DNA of 28,570 nt from DASUHT01 sp038230835. Lineage in GTDB: Bacteria > Actinomycetota > Thermoleophilia > Gaiellales > JAICJC01. The notes below the pieces were generated by a model. It did no database searches, had not been told where the DNA came from, and saw only the letters and a program-made list of their open reading frames with translations. A program made the position numbers and the translations under genes. Numbering within the stretch: the first letter of the stretch is position 1; the number at the start of each line of letters is the position of its first letter. Location of the stretch: positions 1 to 28,570 of the forward strand of contig JBBRMM010000031.1 in NCBI GenBank assembly GCA_038230835.1, given 5' to 3'. Of the stretch, positions 7,238 to 16,051 are shown piece by piece.

Positions 7238-7320
7238 CAAGTTCGCCTTCGCCGCTCTTCCGCTCGGTGCTACCGGCGGGGCACGACGTTCACGGACTAC
7301 TGCCGGCTCTCCATCACCTG
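7238..7320 (+). pseudogene. Decayed copy of the pstS 3' end
   Basis: These 83 nt align with 4923-5006 of pstS from CAAGTTCG to CACCTG, with one 1-nt deletion and fewer than ten substitutions. The peptide KFAFAALPLGATGG is recognisable, then the reading frame breaks; the other frame continues as TFTDYCRLS. The stop codon position has changed (TGA to TGT). This is a remnant of a second pstS-like gene or of a duplication around the surface-protein gene. Confidence 0.85.
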
Positions 7321-7323
7321 TGG

Positions 7324-7587
7324 CTACGCCTCGACCAGGAGCACCAACGTCTCGGCGAGTACGCCGTCATACTCCATCGCCTCGGCCGCCGCCTCGGTCT
7401 GCATGAAGGCCGTGACGGCGTCCATGTCGGCAACGTCCATCAGCACCGCGACCTGAGTCGGGTTCTGCGGGTCGACGAACGTCCGGATATTGGTGACGCC
7501 GAGAGGGCCGAACACCTCCTCGCGCCTGGGCGAGGCAAGCCAATGCTCGGTGTCCTTGACGTCGTGGTGGCCGATCACGGTTGGCAT
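7324..7587 (-). CDS. Small conserved protein, possible dimeric alpha/beta-barrel fold
   Basis: An 87-residue cytoplasmic protein starting MPTVIGHHDVKD. The ATG at 7587 follows a strong AAGGAGAC at 5-6 nt spacing. The pattern HHDVKDTEHWL, then IRTFVDP, VAVLMDVADMDAV and EAMEYDGV is reminiscent of small ferredoxin-like dimeric alpha/beta-barrel proteins (ABM/EthD type), but I do not recognise a specific family. No membrane segment or metal motif is seen. Its stop (7324-7326) lies just after the pstS remnant, and it is divergent from the zinc-ribbon gene at 7762. Confidence 0.75.
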   Translation of the reverse strand: MPTVIGHHDVKDTEHWLASPRREEVFGPLGVTNIRTFVDPQNPTQVAVLMDVADMDAVTAFMQTEAAAEAMEYDGVLAETLVLLVEA

Positions 7588-7761
7588 ATGTGTCTCCTTC
7601 GCGTCGCAGACGCGGTAGTGGCGCAGGACTCTCCGCCCGATCGTACGCCGTTTCGCCCGGCGTTGCCGGGGTGCCCGCCGGGGCGTCCTTAAGTCGGACC
7701 GCGTGAGTGTCGATTCCCATGTGAGCGTCGGTGTCGGCGCTCGGCTGAGAGGGGACAAACT

Positions 7762-8058
7762 GTGAGCACGTGCGAGATCTGCAAATCCAAGCCGGGGATC
7801 GCGATCGCGGCCCGCCGGCACGTCGGCATGGTGGTGATGCAACGGTTCGTCAAGGCGTCCGTGATCGCGTGTCCGGACTGTGGGAAGAAACTGCTTCGCG
7901 GCTTCACCGCGCGAACGCTCGTGCAGGGCTGGTGGGGCGTGATCAGCTTCTTCGCCAACCTGTTCGTGCTGGCCGCGAACGGATACCACACGATTCGGCT
8001 CTCGCGGTTTTCGGAGACGGCCGCAACAACGACCGCCTTCACGACCACCGACGGCTGA
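7762..8058 (+). CDS. Small zinc-ribbon membrane protein
   Basis: A 98-residue protein starting at GTG 7762 after GAGAGGGGA. Two Cys pairs, C4-x2-C7 and C37-x2-C40 (CEIC and CPDCGKK), form a likely zinc ribbon. A hydrophobic segment at about 57-73 (WWGVISFFANLFVLAA) looks like one membrane helix, and a Thr-rich tail ends the protein. Such zinc-ribbon plus single-helix proteins are common and mostly uncharacterised. It stands alone between two intergenic gaps. Confidence 0.7.
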   Translation: MSTCEICKSKPGIAIAARRHVGMVVMQRFVKASVIACPDCGKKLLRGFTARTLVQGWWGVISFFANLFVLAANGYHTIRLSRFSETAATTTAFTTTDG

Positions 8059-8165
8059 GGTACACGACCGCAGTCGGTTTGCAAATCATCCAATGTGATC
8101 TCAATCATCTTGGCTGACGTACCGATATAGACCTCGAGCGCGCTCCCCGACTGTCGAGGTGCTCA

Positions 8166-11141
8166 TTGGTCGATCGACACCGGTTGCCCCGGACTCTCAG
8201 ACTGTATGCCGTTCCGCGATCCGTGAGGCTCGCGACGGCCGTGTGGCTGCTGGCGACGGCACCGGCGACCGCGCGCACGCTGATGAGCTCCACCACCGCC
8301 GTGTCCGTGACGATCACGACCCATCCCCCGACAGTCTCCCGGAGCACCACCGCGAAGTTCGGCTGGAAGGCGACCGGAACCCGCCTCACCGTCTCGTGCC
8401 GCCTGGGAGCGGGCGTGTACTCCAATTGCTCGCAGCCGCGCTCGTACAGGAACCTCAACCAGGGCTCGCACTCGTTCACCGTACGCGCCACGGGCGGTGG
8501 CACGACCCGGACGGCCGTCTACCGGTGGACGGTCGACACGGTCGTGCCCACGGCCCCCTCCGTCACGGGTGGATCGACCACGTGGACGAACTCGACCGTC
8601 GTCATGTCGGCCACCGGTTCGACCGACACCGGCGGCAGCGGCCTGGCGTCCTACCAGCACCGTACGACCATCGACGGCGGCGCCCACTGGTCGACGCCGG
8701 CCACGGGCAGCGCGCTCACGGTCGCCACCACCGGCACCACCTGGGTGCAGTTCCGTGCGCTCGACATGGCCGGCAACAGCTCGAGCTGGGCACCGGTGAC
8801 CGCAGACCCAACAGCCACTGCGATGGTCGACAAGCTGCTGCCGACCGTGCCCGGCGTGATCGACCCTGCGCAGCCATGGTCGGCCGCCGCCTCGACCACG
8901 GCCGCTCCCGATCCCTCGCAGCTCTCGACCGACTCCGGCGGCTCGGGCCTCGGTCCGTACGAGTCCCGGGCCAGTTCCGACGGCGGCATCACCTGGTCGG
9001 CAGCCGCCGCCGGCGGCTCGGCGATCGTGTCGGCCGAGGGCATCACCCTCGTCGAGTTCCGCAGCAGCGACAACGCCCTCAACCACTCGGCGTGGTCGGC
9101 ACCGATCCACGTGGGACTCGACCGCACCGCACCTCTGGTGACGATCGCCGGTGGCTCCGCGAGCTGGACGAACGCGGCGTCGGTGCCGATCACCGCGACG
9201 CCCACCGACGCCGGCTCCGGCGTCAACGCCGCGACGCTCGTCTACCGCACGTCAGCCGACGGCACGACGTGGTCGTCGCCGACAGCGGGAACCCCACCGC
9301 CGATCTCCACCAGCGGGAAGACGTACGTCGAGTTCCAGGTCACGGACAACGTCGGCAACACATCGGCGTGGCCCGGCTCGGCGCCTCCCCTGGGCCTGGT
9401 GCAGATCGATCGAACCCTGCCGTCCGCTCCCGCCGTGAGCGGCGGTTCGCTCGCGTTTACGACCGGGTCGACAACCCTCGGCGCAGCGGGATCGACGGAC
9501 GTCGGCGGAGCGGGGCTGAGCAGCTACGTGTACCGCACGTCGACGGACGGGGGCGTGACCTGGTCGGGCACGATGCCGACCCCCGCAACCGTGTCGACGG
9601 ACGGAACCACCATCGTGCAGATGGCGGCAGTCGACAACGCCGGAAACCAATCCAGCTGGGCTCCACTGACCGCGGGCGCCGCGAGTACGGTCAAGCTCGA
9701 CAACACCCCGCCCAGCCTTCCCGGCATCAGCGGTGGATCCGGTGCGTGGCAGAAGATCGCGTCCGTGACCGTCACGGCCTCGGGCTCGGCCGATGCCGTC
9801 GGCGGCAGCGGCTTCAACCATTACGACTCCCGCACCTCCGCGGACGGCGGCGCCACCTGGACGGCGGCCGCCTCGGGCGCCACCGCAAGCGTGAGCGCCG
9901 AGGGTACAACGCTGGTCGAGTTCCGGGCGGTCGACGCCGTTGGCAACGCCAGTGCATGGACGGCTCCGACCGCCAACTCGACGGTCAAGCTCGATCGCGT
10001 GCCGCCGACCGTGACCGCAGCGGGAGGGTCGGCCGGCTGGCAGGAGCTGAGCTCGGTCGTGATCACACCGGCGGCCGTCGAGACCGGCAGCGGCGTCAAC
10101 GCCTCCACCTACCAGTCCCGCACATCCACCGACGCCGGCCCGTGGGTCGTCCATACCGGCTCGACGGCGACGATCTCGGTCGAGGGCGACACGCTGGTGC
10201 AGTTCCAGGTCACCGACAACGCCGGCAACACGTCGAGCTGGAGCGGCTCGGCGGAGGTGCGCCTCGACCGCACCGCCCCCACCGTCCCGGTCCCCACCGG
10301 AGGCTCGCCGACCTGGACGAACGCCTCACCGCTGACGATCGATGCGACCGGGTCCTCGACCGATGCGGGCAGCGGCATGGGCGCGACCCCCTATCGGTAC
10401 CGGACATCCGGCAACGGCGGCACGACTTGGTCGATTGCGGCCAACGGATCATCCGTCGACATCGCCGCCCAGGGAACGACGCTGGTCGAGTTCCGGGCCG
10501 TGGACGCGCTCGGTACCCAGTCGGCGTGGTCACCGATCCAGGCCGGCGGAACCGCCAAGATCGACTGGACGGCTCCCACCGCGCCGACGGTCTCGGGCGG
10601 GTCGTCCGCCTGGAGAACGGCCACCTCGACCACGATCTCCGCCACCGGTTCCACCGACAGCGGCGGCTCGGGCTTCGCCTTCTACGAATACGAGACCGCT
10701 CGGCCCCAGGACCCGGGCACGTGGTCGGCGCCGGCTCCGGGGAGCTCGGTGGTGGTCTCGGCCGAAGGCACCACCCTGGTTCGGTTCTTCGCCGTGGACA
10801 GGGCCGGCAACTGGTCGCCGCCCGGGCCGACCAACACCACCTCGAGCAGCATGGCGCAGCTCGACCGCACCGCTCCGCCGGCTCCGACCGTCACGTTCAC
10901 CGCCGGTTGCCCGGCGGGGTCGAGCCCGAACGTCGTCAGCGCCTATGCCGACGACGGCCACTACGGCAGCGGCGCCGCGTACTACAACTACAGCCTGAAC
11001 GGCGGCGTGACCAAGCAGACCAACGTGCTGGGCCAGGTGAACCTGACGCAGCCCGGGAGGTACACCATCAAGTACCAGGCGGTCGACAACGCAGGCCTCG
11101 TGTCCGCCTGGACTCCAACCTCGACCATCTGCGTCAGCTGA
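8166..11141 (+). CDS. Large secreted protein with eight tandem Ig-like units
   Basis: The protein is up to 991 residues long. The start is uncertain. TTG 8166 follows GAGGTG; GTG 8223 would give a cleaner signal peptide (MRLATAVWLLATAPATA) but lacks a Shine-Dalgarno. After an N-terminal module with the C...C..PRSY..L..GSHSFTVRAT pattern of bacterial Ig-like domains, eight units follow, each with GGS..W, DxGGSG, a Y.YRTS.DGGxTW strand, G.TLVEFRAVD.AGN.S.W and a closing LDRTAP.VP linker. A ninth divergent unit with two Cys ends the protein. No anchor motif is visible. Such repeats occur in extracellular adhesins and enzyme accessory regions; there is no catalytic domain here. It converges on the gcvT-like gene with only 10 nt between the stops. 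Confidence 0.82.
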   Translation: MVDRHRLPRTLRLYAVPRSVRLATAVWLLATAPATARTLMSSTTAVSVTITTHPPTVSRSTTAKFGWKATGTRLTVSCRLGAGVYSNCSQPRSYRNLNQGSHSFTVRATGGGTTRTAVYRWTVDTVVPTAPSVTGGSTTWTNSTVVMSATGSTDTGGSGLASYQHRTTIDGGAHWSTPATGSALTVATTGTTWVQFRALDMAGNSSSWAPVTADPTATAMVDKLLPTVPGVIDPAQPWSAAASTTAAPDPSQLSTDSGGSGLGPYESRASSDGGITWSAAAAGGSAIVSAEGITLVEFRSSDNALNHSAWSAPIHVGLDRTAPLVTIAGGSASWTNAASVPITATPTDAGSGVNAATLVYRTSADGTTWSSPTAGTPPPISTSGKTYVEFQVTDNVGNTSAWPGSAPPLGLVQIDRTLPSAPAVSGGSLAFTTGSTTLGAAGSTDVGGAGLSSYVYRTSTDGGVTWSGTMPTPATVSTDGTTIVQMAAVDNAGNQSSWAPLTAGAASTVKLDNTPPSLPGISGGSGAWQKIASVTVTASGSADAVGGSGFNHYDSRTSADGGATWTAAASGATASVSAEGTTLVEFRAVDAVGNASAWTAPTANSTVKLDRVPPTVTAAGGSAGWQELSSVVITPAAVETGSGVNASTYQSRTSTDAGPWVVHTGSTATISVEGDTLVQFQVTDNAGNTSSWSGSAEVRLDRTAPTVPVPTGGSPTWTNASPLTIDATGSSTDAGSGMGATPYRYRTSGNGGTTWSIAANGSSVDIAAQGTTLVEFRAVDALGTQSAWSPIQAGGTAKIDWTAPTAPTVSGGSSAWRTATSTTISATGSTDSGGSGFAFYEYETARPQDPGTWSAPAPGSSVVVSAEGTTLVRFFAVDRAGNWSPPGPTNTTSSSMAQLDRTAPPAPTVTFTAGCPAGSSPNVVSAYADDGHYGSGAAYYNYSLNGGVTKQTNVLGQVNLTQPGRYTIKYQAVDNAGLVSAWTPTSTICVS
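8568..10886 (+). repeat. Eight coding tandem repeats with 291-bp period
   Basis: The GGS-like unit start falls at 8568, about 8859, 9150, 9441, 9732, 10023, 10299 and 10596. Four steps equal 291 bp (97 residues) or exact multiples of it, and the last two differ by multiples of 3. Unit 2 has lost the GGS motif. The units have diverged in sequence but kept the phase. Confidence 0.85.
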
Positions 11142-11151
11142 CCGTCGAGGC

Positions 11152-12277
11152 TCAGCCCAGCTTCGCGCGGCGGCGCTCGGGGTCGTAGACCGGGTGGCCG
11201 ACCACCTCGCCCGCGATCGCGGTTCCGTCGATATGAGCGGTGACGTGTGTGCCGGGCGCGGTGAGGTATTTCTGGATCTTGGCGAGGCCGAGCGTTGCCC
11301 CACTCAGATGCGGCGACAGCACGGCCTGAGTGACGATCCCCACCGGCTCGCCGCGAACCTCGAGCGGGGCGCCGCTCGCCGCCGCGCCGCCCGACTCCAG
11401 CACGACGCTGACCAGCCGCAGCGGCGCCGAGTCGCGATCGCGCACCAGCCCGGAACGGCCCTGGAAGTCACCCTTGTCCAGCTCGACCGACCAGCCGAGG
11501 CCGCACTCGTAGGGTGAGACGCTCGGGTCGTATTCGACTCCGCCGATGATGAAACCACCCTCGACCCTGAACAGGTCGAGTGCGTCCATGCCGATCACGC
11601 GCATGCCGGCCGGCGTGCCGGCGTCGATCAGCGCGTCCCACAACTCCTCGCAGCGCGATCGCTCCACCCAGAGCTCGAAGCCGAGCTCGGCCGTAGCCGA
11701 GCCGGGTCATGAACACCGGGATGCCGGCGATCTCGACGTCCTCGCGGAAGGTGTAATACGGGAACGCGGCGCCCGACAGGTCGGCCGGCGTCAGCCGCTC
11801 CAGGATGCGGCGGCTCTCCGGGCCCTGCAGGCACAGGTGCGGCAACGCCTCCGTCTGCTCCGACACCGTGATCGGCGACCCCTCCGCCAGAGCCGCGAAC
11901 ATGACGTGATCTCGATCGTTCGCGCCGCAGAAGCGCACCGCCGTCGGTGACCGGATCATGCACGTGCAGTCGTCGACCATCTTGCCGTGCTCGTCGGTGA
12001 GCGCACCGTAAGCGATGCGTCGCTGCGTCACCCGGGACAGGTCGCGGGTGACCACCGAGTCGACGAACTCCACCGCTCCCGGGCCGTCGATGTCCACCTT
12101 GCGCAGCATCGAGAAGTCCATCAGCGCCGCGGCCTCGCGGCACGCCCGGTACTCGCCGGCGGTATCCGAGACCACCGCGGGCGCCAGGTATCCGAACAGG
12201 TCCATCCAGCTGTCGGTCATCGCCGCCAGCTTGGAGTGAAACGCCGTCTTGCGGCTCGTCACTGCTGTCTCCGCCAT
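11152..12277 (-). pseudogene. GcvT-family aminomethyltransferase, frameshifted
   Basis: GcvT-type proteins bind tetrahydrofolate and move one-carbon units in glycine cleavage or in sarcosine/dimethylglycine breakdown. The ATG at 12277 follows GGAGGTGT. The first part has the family pattern MLRKVDIDGPGAVEFVDSVV, the region around the catalytic Asp in LTDEHGKMVDD, and LCLQGPESRRILERL. At 11690-11695 the expected TRLGYTxELGFELWV is broken: TRLGY is in one frame and AELGFELWVERS in another, as if 2 nt (an AC) were missing. The second part continues with DALDLFRVEGGF and ends with GHPVYDPERRRAKLG. Repaired, it would be about 375 residues, normal for the family. No gcvH or gcvP is nearby, so a stand-alone demethylase or transferase is likely. 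Real decay and sequencing error cannot be told apart here. Confidence 0.85.
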
Positions 12278-12436
12278 TCCGACACCTCCGCTCTGACACC
12301 GTGCTGACGCTCGAACCCTATCCAAGCGCATCGCGCGAAGGACCGAGGCGCCGGACGAGCCCTGGAGTCGGCCGCACGCACATCGCGGCCGCGAACGCGG
12401 ATACCGACCCAGCTCGGCGTGTGCCAGTATGCAGAC

Positions 12437-15400
12437 ATGGTCGTAACGGAGGGAGAGCACCGCGTCGTGGCGGTGCTGATGGCGGACCTGGCAGGCTCGA
12501 CCGCGATCGGCGAGCGGCTCGGTCCCGAGCGGTCGAAGTTCCTGTTCGACGAGGTCGTTCGGCTGATCGGCGAACAGGTCGAGCGCTACGACGGCACCGT
12601 CGCCCAACTGCTCGGGGACGGCGTCCTCGCCGTCTTCGGCGCTCCGGTGGCGCACGAGGACGATAGCGAACGGGCGGTGCGCGCCGGGCTCGCCATCCAG
12701 CGGGCTTTGACGACCTACGCCCACGACGTGGCCGAGGCGTACGGGATCGAGCTGCGGGCACGGGTGGCCGTCAACACCGGCCCTGTGCTGATCACTCCGC
12801 ATGGTAACGGTGCGGAGCGCTTCAACGCGCTCGGCGACACGGTCAACGTCACCGCGCGGCTGCAGGAACTGACCGGCGCGACCGAGGTGACGCTCGGCCC
12901 CGTGACCGCTGCCCAGGTGCGTGACAGCTTCGAACTCGAGGAGCTCGGCCCGGCGGAGCTGCGCGGCCGCAGCCGGCCGGTCGACCGTTACCGGGTGGTG
13001 AGCGAGCGTGATCCTCACGGCCGTTCGGCGGACGCGCCGCTGGTCGGCCGTGACGCCGAGCTCTCGACGGTGCGCGCACCGCTCGAGCGACTGGTGGAGG
13101 GAATCGGCGGGATCGTCTCGGTATCCGGCGAGCCGGGCATCGGCAAGTCGCGGCTGGTGGCCGAGGCGGTGGCGCCGCTCCGCGGCCAGCTGCGCGTGCT
13201 GGTCGGGCGCAGCCTGTCGTACAACCAGGGTTTCTCGTACTGGCCGATTCGAGACCTGCTGCGGGACTGGTTGGGGGTGTCCGCGACCACCGCCGAGGCG
13301 CAGATCCGGTTCGACCTCAAGGCGGCCGTGCATGAGCTGTTCGGGCCCAGCGACGACCGCTACCCGTTCTTGGCGAACCTGCTGGGACTGCAGGAGTCCG
13401 ACCGGCGGGTCGCGGAGGAGTTGCACGAACTGAGTCGCGACGCGCTGCACCGGCGCAGCCTCGAGGTCGTGGCCGAGCTGCTGCAAAGGCTGGCCGCCGA
13501 GCGACCGCTGCTGGTGATGTTCGAAGATCTGCACTGGGCCGACGAGCTCACGCTCCAGGCGGTGGAGGGCCTACTGGAGCTGACCGAGCGCGAGCCACTC
13601 GGGATCGTGATGCTCTACCGCAGCGAGCGCGACCTGCCGTCGTGGAGGCTTGGAGAGCGAGCTCGCCAACGGTACCCTCACCGTTATGTAGAGGTTGAGC
13701 TTCGCCCGCTTCCGGGCGATGACTCACACGCGCTTGCCCGGGCCCTGGCCGACGCCCCACTCCCGGACACGGTCGCCGATCTGATCGCGCAGCGGGCGGG
13801 TGGGAACCCGCTGTTCGTCGGCGAGGCGCTGCGCGATCTGGTCGAGCGCGGCGCGCTTCGGCGCGGCAACGACGGCTGGGAGTTGGCCGTCGAGTCCGAT
13901 CAGCTGGAGGTGCCGGCTCTCGTCCAGGGCGTCCTGCAGGCGCGCATGGATCGGCTCGGCCCGGCCGCCCGCGAGGTGATCGCGGTCGCTGCGGTGACCG
14001 GACGGCGGTTCGGCGCGCCGCTGCTCGAGCGCGTGCTCGATCCCGAAACGCTGCAGGCGGGGCTCTCAGAGCTGCAGCGGCTCGACCTGATCGTCGAGGA
14101 GCGGCGCCGACCCCACCCGGAGTACCGGTTCCGCCACGGGCTCGTGCAGGAGGTCGCGTACGCCAGCCTGACCGAGGCCGATCTGCGGGCACTGCACGGC
14201 CGCGTGGGAGTCGCGCACGAGCAGCTGGCCGGCGATGATCCCAGCCCAAGCACGCTCGCGCTGCTGGCGCGGCACTTCGACGCTGCCGACGACGCCGCCA
14301 AGGCGAGCGAGTACCTGATCCGGGCCGGCGACCAGGCGCGAGCCATCTACGCCGACGGTGAGGCGATCCGCCACTACCGCCGCGCACGCCAGCTCCTGGC
14401 CCGGCTCGGCGACGATCGGCGGTCGCGCGAGACCCTGTTCAAGATCGCCCTCGTGCACCATCTTGCCTTCGACTTCGCCGAGGCCGAGCGTGCCTACGAC
14501 GAGGCATTCGCATGCAAAGTGCAGCCGATGGAGCAGCCTGCACCGACCAAGCGGCTGGTGACCGCCCTGCTGCGGCCGGAGACGCTCGCCCCCGGCCTGG
14601 AATACATCTCCGAGACGAGCGCGCTGACGGGGCATCTGTTCCGCGGGCTGCTGATCATCGACCGCGACCTGAACGTGATGCCCTCGCTGGCGGAGAACTT
14701 CCGCGTGTCGGGCGACGGCATGACGTATCTGTTCCAACTCGGCGAGGGCGTGTGCTGGAGCGACGGAGAGCCGTTGACGGCGCACGATTTCGTGTACACG
14801 TGGGAGCGTGCGCGGCAGCGCTCGACCGAGACCGCGTTCTTGCTCGAGGACGTCCAGCAGGCGACCGCTCTCGACGACCACACGCTGGAGGTGGTGCTGC
14901 GCGAGCCGCGCAACTACTTCCCCTACCTCCTGGCGTCGACCTACGCCTACCCGTGGCCGCGGCATCTGTGCGAGTCGATGGGCGAAGAGTGGCACCGCCA
15001 GCTGCCGCTGGTGTCGAGCGGGCCGTTCGTGCTGTCCGACATGACGGACAAGAGCATGTCGCTGGTGGCGAACCCGCGCTGGCCCGGTCGGAGGGGCAAC
15101 CTGCGGGAGATCGAAGTCCGGTTTGTCGTGTCCCCAGACACGCTGTCCGAGGCGTGGCGGTCGGGAGAGCTGGACGTGCTCTCAACCCCGTTCGCGGCGT
15201 CCGATTATGCCGCGGACAGTGCGGAGTTTGCGCCCACGCTGGGGACGACGATGCTCGGCTTCCGCCCCGATCGGGCACCGTTCGACGACGTGCGGCTGCG
15301 CCAAGCGGTGGCTGCGGCGCTCCGCCCGGTCGGGGCATCGTTCGCCCCCCTGGGGCTGGTCAGTCGGCCGGCCGCGGGCGGCGGCCTGCTGCCACCGGCG

Positions 15401-15991
15401 ATGCCGGGCCACGACCACAACGTCACGTCGCCCGCCGAACTGGAGACGATGCGGTCGTGGCTGGCCGCGGCCGGCCACCCCGACGGCGACGGTCTGCGCC
15501 CGCTCAGGCTGCTGATATCGAGCGGTCTGAATGTGCTGATCGAACCGATCCGGGCCGCGCTTGCGCAACTCGGGCTCGAGGTCGAGTTCACCAGCAACGA
15601 GCGGGGCACGCGCGTCGATGAGGTGCCGACCGACGCCTGGCTCACCACGTGGATGGCGGACTATCCCGATCCGGACGGGTTCTTCCGCGGCCTGGTGACG
15701 GACCCTTCCGACCCGGTCGCCGACGAAGCCCAGACGCGTCAGGTGGTCGAACTGATGAACCGCGCCCGGGCGTCGCGCGACCAGGACGAGCGGCTGACGC
15801 TGTACGGGCGCATCGACCGCCTGCTGGTGGCCGAATGGGTTGCGCTGGTCCCGCTGGCGTACCCCCGGACAACGCTCCTGCGACGCCCGTGGGTGCACGG
15901 TCTTTGGGCGAACGCGCTCACACCCCTGCGGCTTGACGGAGTGATGGTGGAGCGCGTGCTCGCCGCGCGACCCGGCGCGACGAGCGTGTGA
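12437..15991 (+). CDS. Cyclase-ATPase-solute-binding fusion protein (class III cyclase + STAND ATPase + SBP family 5)
   Basis: This 1184-residue protein appears cytoplasmic, with no signal peptide or membrane helix. Residues 9-170 are a class III nucleotide cyclase domain: metal Asp17 (MADLAGST) and Asp61 (LLGDGVLAVFGAP), and GDTVNVTAR with Asn137 and Arg141. The purine-specifying Lys/Asp positions appear to be Gln57 and Asn130, so the product is open. Residues 202-480 are a STAND/AAA-type ATPase (VGRDAEL; Walker A GEPGIGKS 231-238; Walker B LLVMFEDLHWAD from 358). Residues 480-695 are helical, TPR-like. From about 698 to the end is a family 5 (OppA/DppA/SgrR-type) binding domain with LAENFRVSGDGMTYLFQL and GVCWSDGEPLTAHDFVYTW. 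The start is ATG 12437; GTG 12467 after GGAGGGAGAG is an alternative. An intracellular ligand sensor gating ATPase or cyclase output is inference. Confidence 0.88.
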   Translation: MVVTEGEHRVVAVLMADLAGSTAIGERLGPERSKFLFDEVVRLIGEQVERYDGTVAQLLGDGVLAVFGAPVAHEDDSERAVRAGLAIQRALTTYAHDVAEAYGIELRARVAVNTGPVLITPHGNGAERFNALGDTVNVTARLQELTGATEVTLGPVTAAQVRDSFELEELGPAELRGRSRPVDRYRVVSERDPHGRSADAPLVGRDAELSTVRAPLERLVEGIGGIVSVSGEPGIGKSRLVAEAVAPLRGQLRVLVGRSLSYNQGFSYWPIRDLLRDWLGVSATTAEAQIRFDLKAAVHELFGPSDDRYPFLANLLGLQESDRRVAEELHELSRDALHRRSLEVVAELLQRLAAERPLLVMFEDLHWADELTLQAVEGLLELTEREPLGIVMLYRSERDLPSWRLGERARQRYPHRYVEVELRPLPGDDSHALARALADAPLPDTVADLIAQRAGGNPLFVGEALRDLVERGALRRGNDGWELAVESDQLEVPALVQGVLQARMDRLGPAAREVIAVAAVTGRRFGAPLLERVLDPETLQAGLSELQRLDLIVEERRRPHPEYRFRHGLVQEVAYASLTEADLRALHGRVGVAHEQLAGDDPSPSTLALLARHFDAADDAAKASEYLIRAGDQARAIYADGEAIRHYRRARQLLARLGDDRRSRETLFKIALVHHLAFDFAEAERAYDEAFACKVQPMEQPAPTKRLVTALLRPETLAPGLEYISETSALTGHLFRGLLIIDRDLNVMPSLAENFRVSGDGMTYLFQLGEGVCWSDGEPLTAHDFVYTWERARQRSTETAFLLEDVQQATALDDHTLEVVLREPRNYFPYLLASTYAYPWPRHLCESMGEEWHRQLPLVSSGPFVLSDMTDKSMSLVANPRWPGRRGNLREIEVRFVVSPDTLSEAWRSGELDVLSTPFAASDYAADSAEFAPTLGTTMLGFRPDRAPFDDVRLRQAVAAALRPVGASFAPLGLVSRPAAGGGLLPPAMPGHDHNVTSPAELETMRSWLAAAGHPDGDGLRPLRLLISSGLNVLIEPIRAALAQLGLEVEFTSNERGTRVDEVPTDAWLTTWMADYPDPDGFFRGLVTDPSDPVADEAQTRQVVELMNRARASRDQDERLTLYGRIDRLLVAEWVALVPLAYPRTTLLRRPWVHGLWANALTPLRLDGVMVERVLAARPGATSV

Positions 15992-16051
15992 GAGGCCCGA
16001 CTCGGTCGAGCCGATGACGACTGGAACCGAGCGGGATGGAACGGCGTCAGA

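Noticed and set aside
8568..10886. CRISPR-like periodic repeats
   Set aside because: The period is 291 bp, in frame and coding for Ig-like domains; no short identical repeats with spacers.
8159..11188. A 1009-codon open frame overlapping the Ig-repeat gene in another plus frame
   Set aside because: Arg/Asp/His-rich low-complexity product caused by high GC and the repeated codon pattern of the real gene; no signal peptide, domain or matching codon bias.
12425..12436. Possible leaderless promoter (CAGTAT) before the cyclase fusion gene
   Set aside because: The -10 lacks the first T of TANNNT and no -35 is seen.
11468..13534. A 688-codon minus-strand frame running from gcvT into the cyclase gene
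   Set aside because: Only the part below 12277 is the aminomethyltransferase; the rest is a shadow of the cyclase-ATPase gene.
14066..14995. Minus-strand open frames inside the cyclase-binding-protein fusion
   Set aside because: They lie opposite conserved domains, have shadow-type composition and no start signals.
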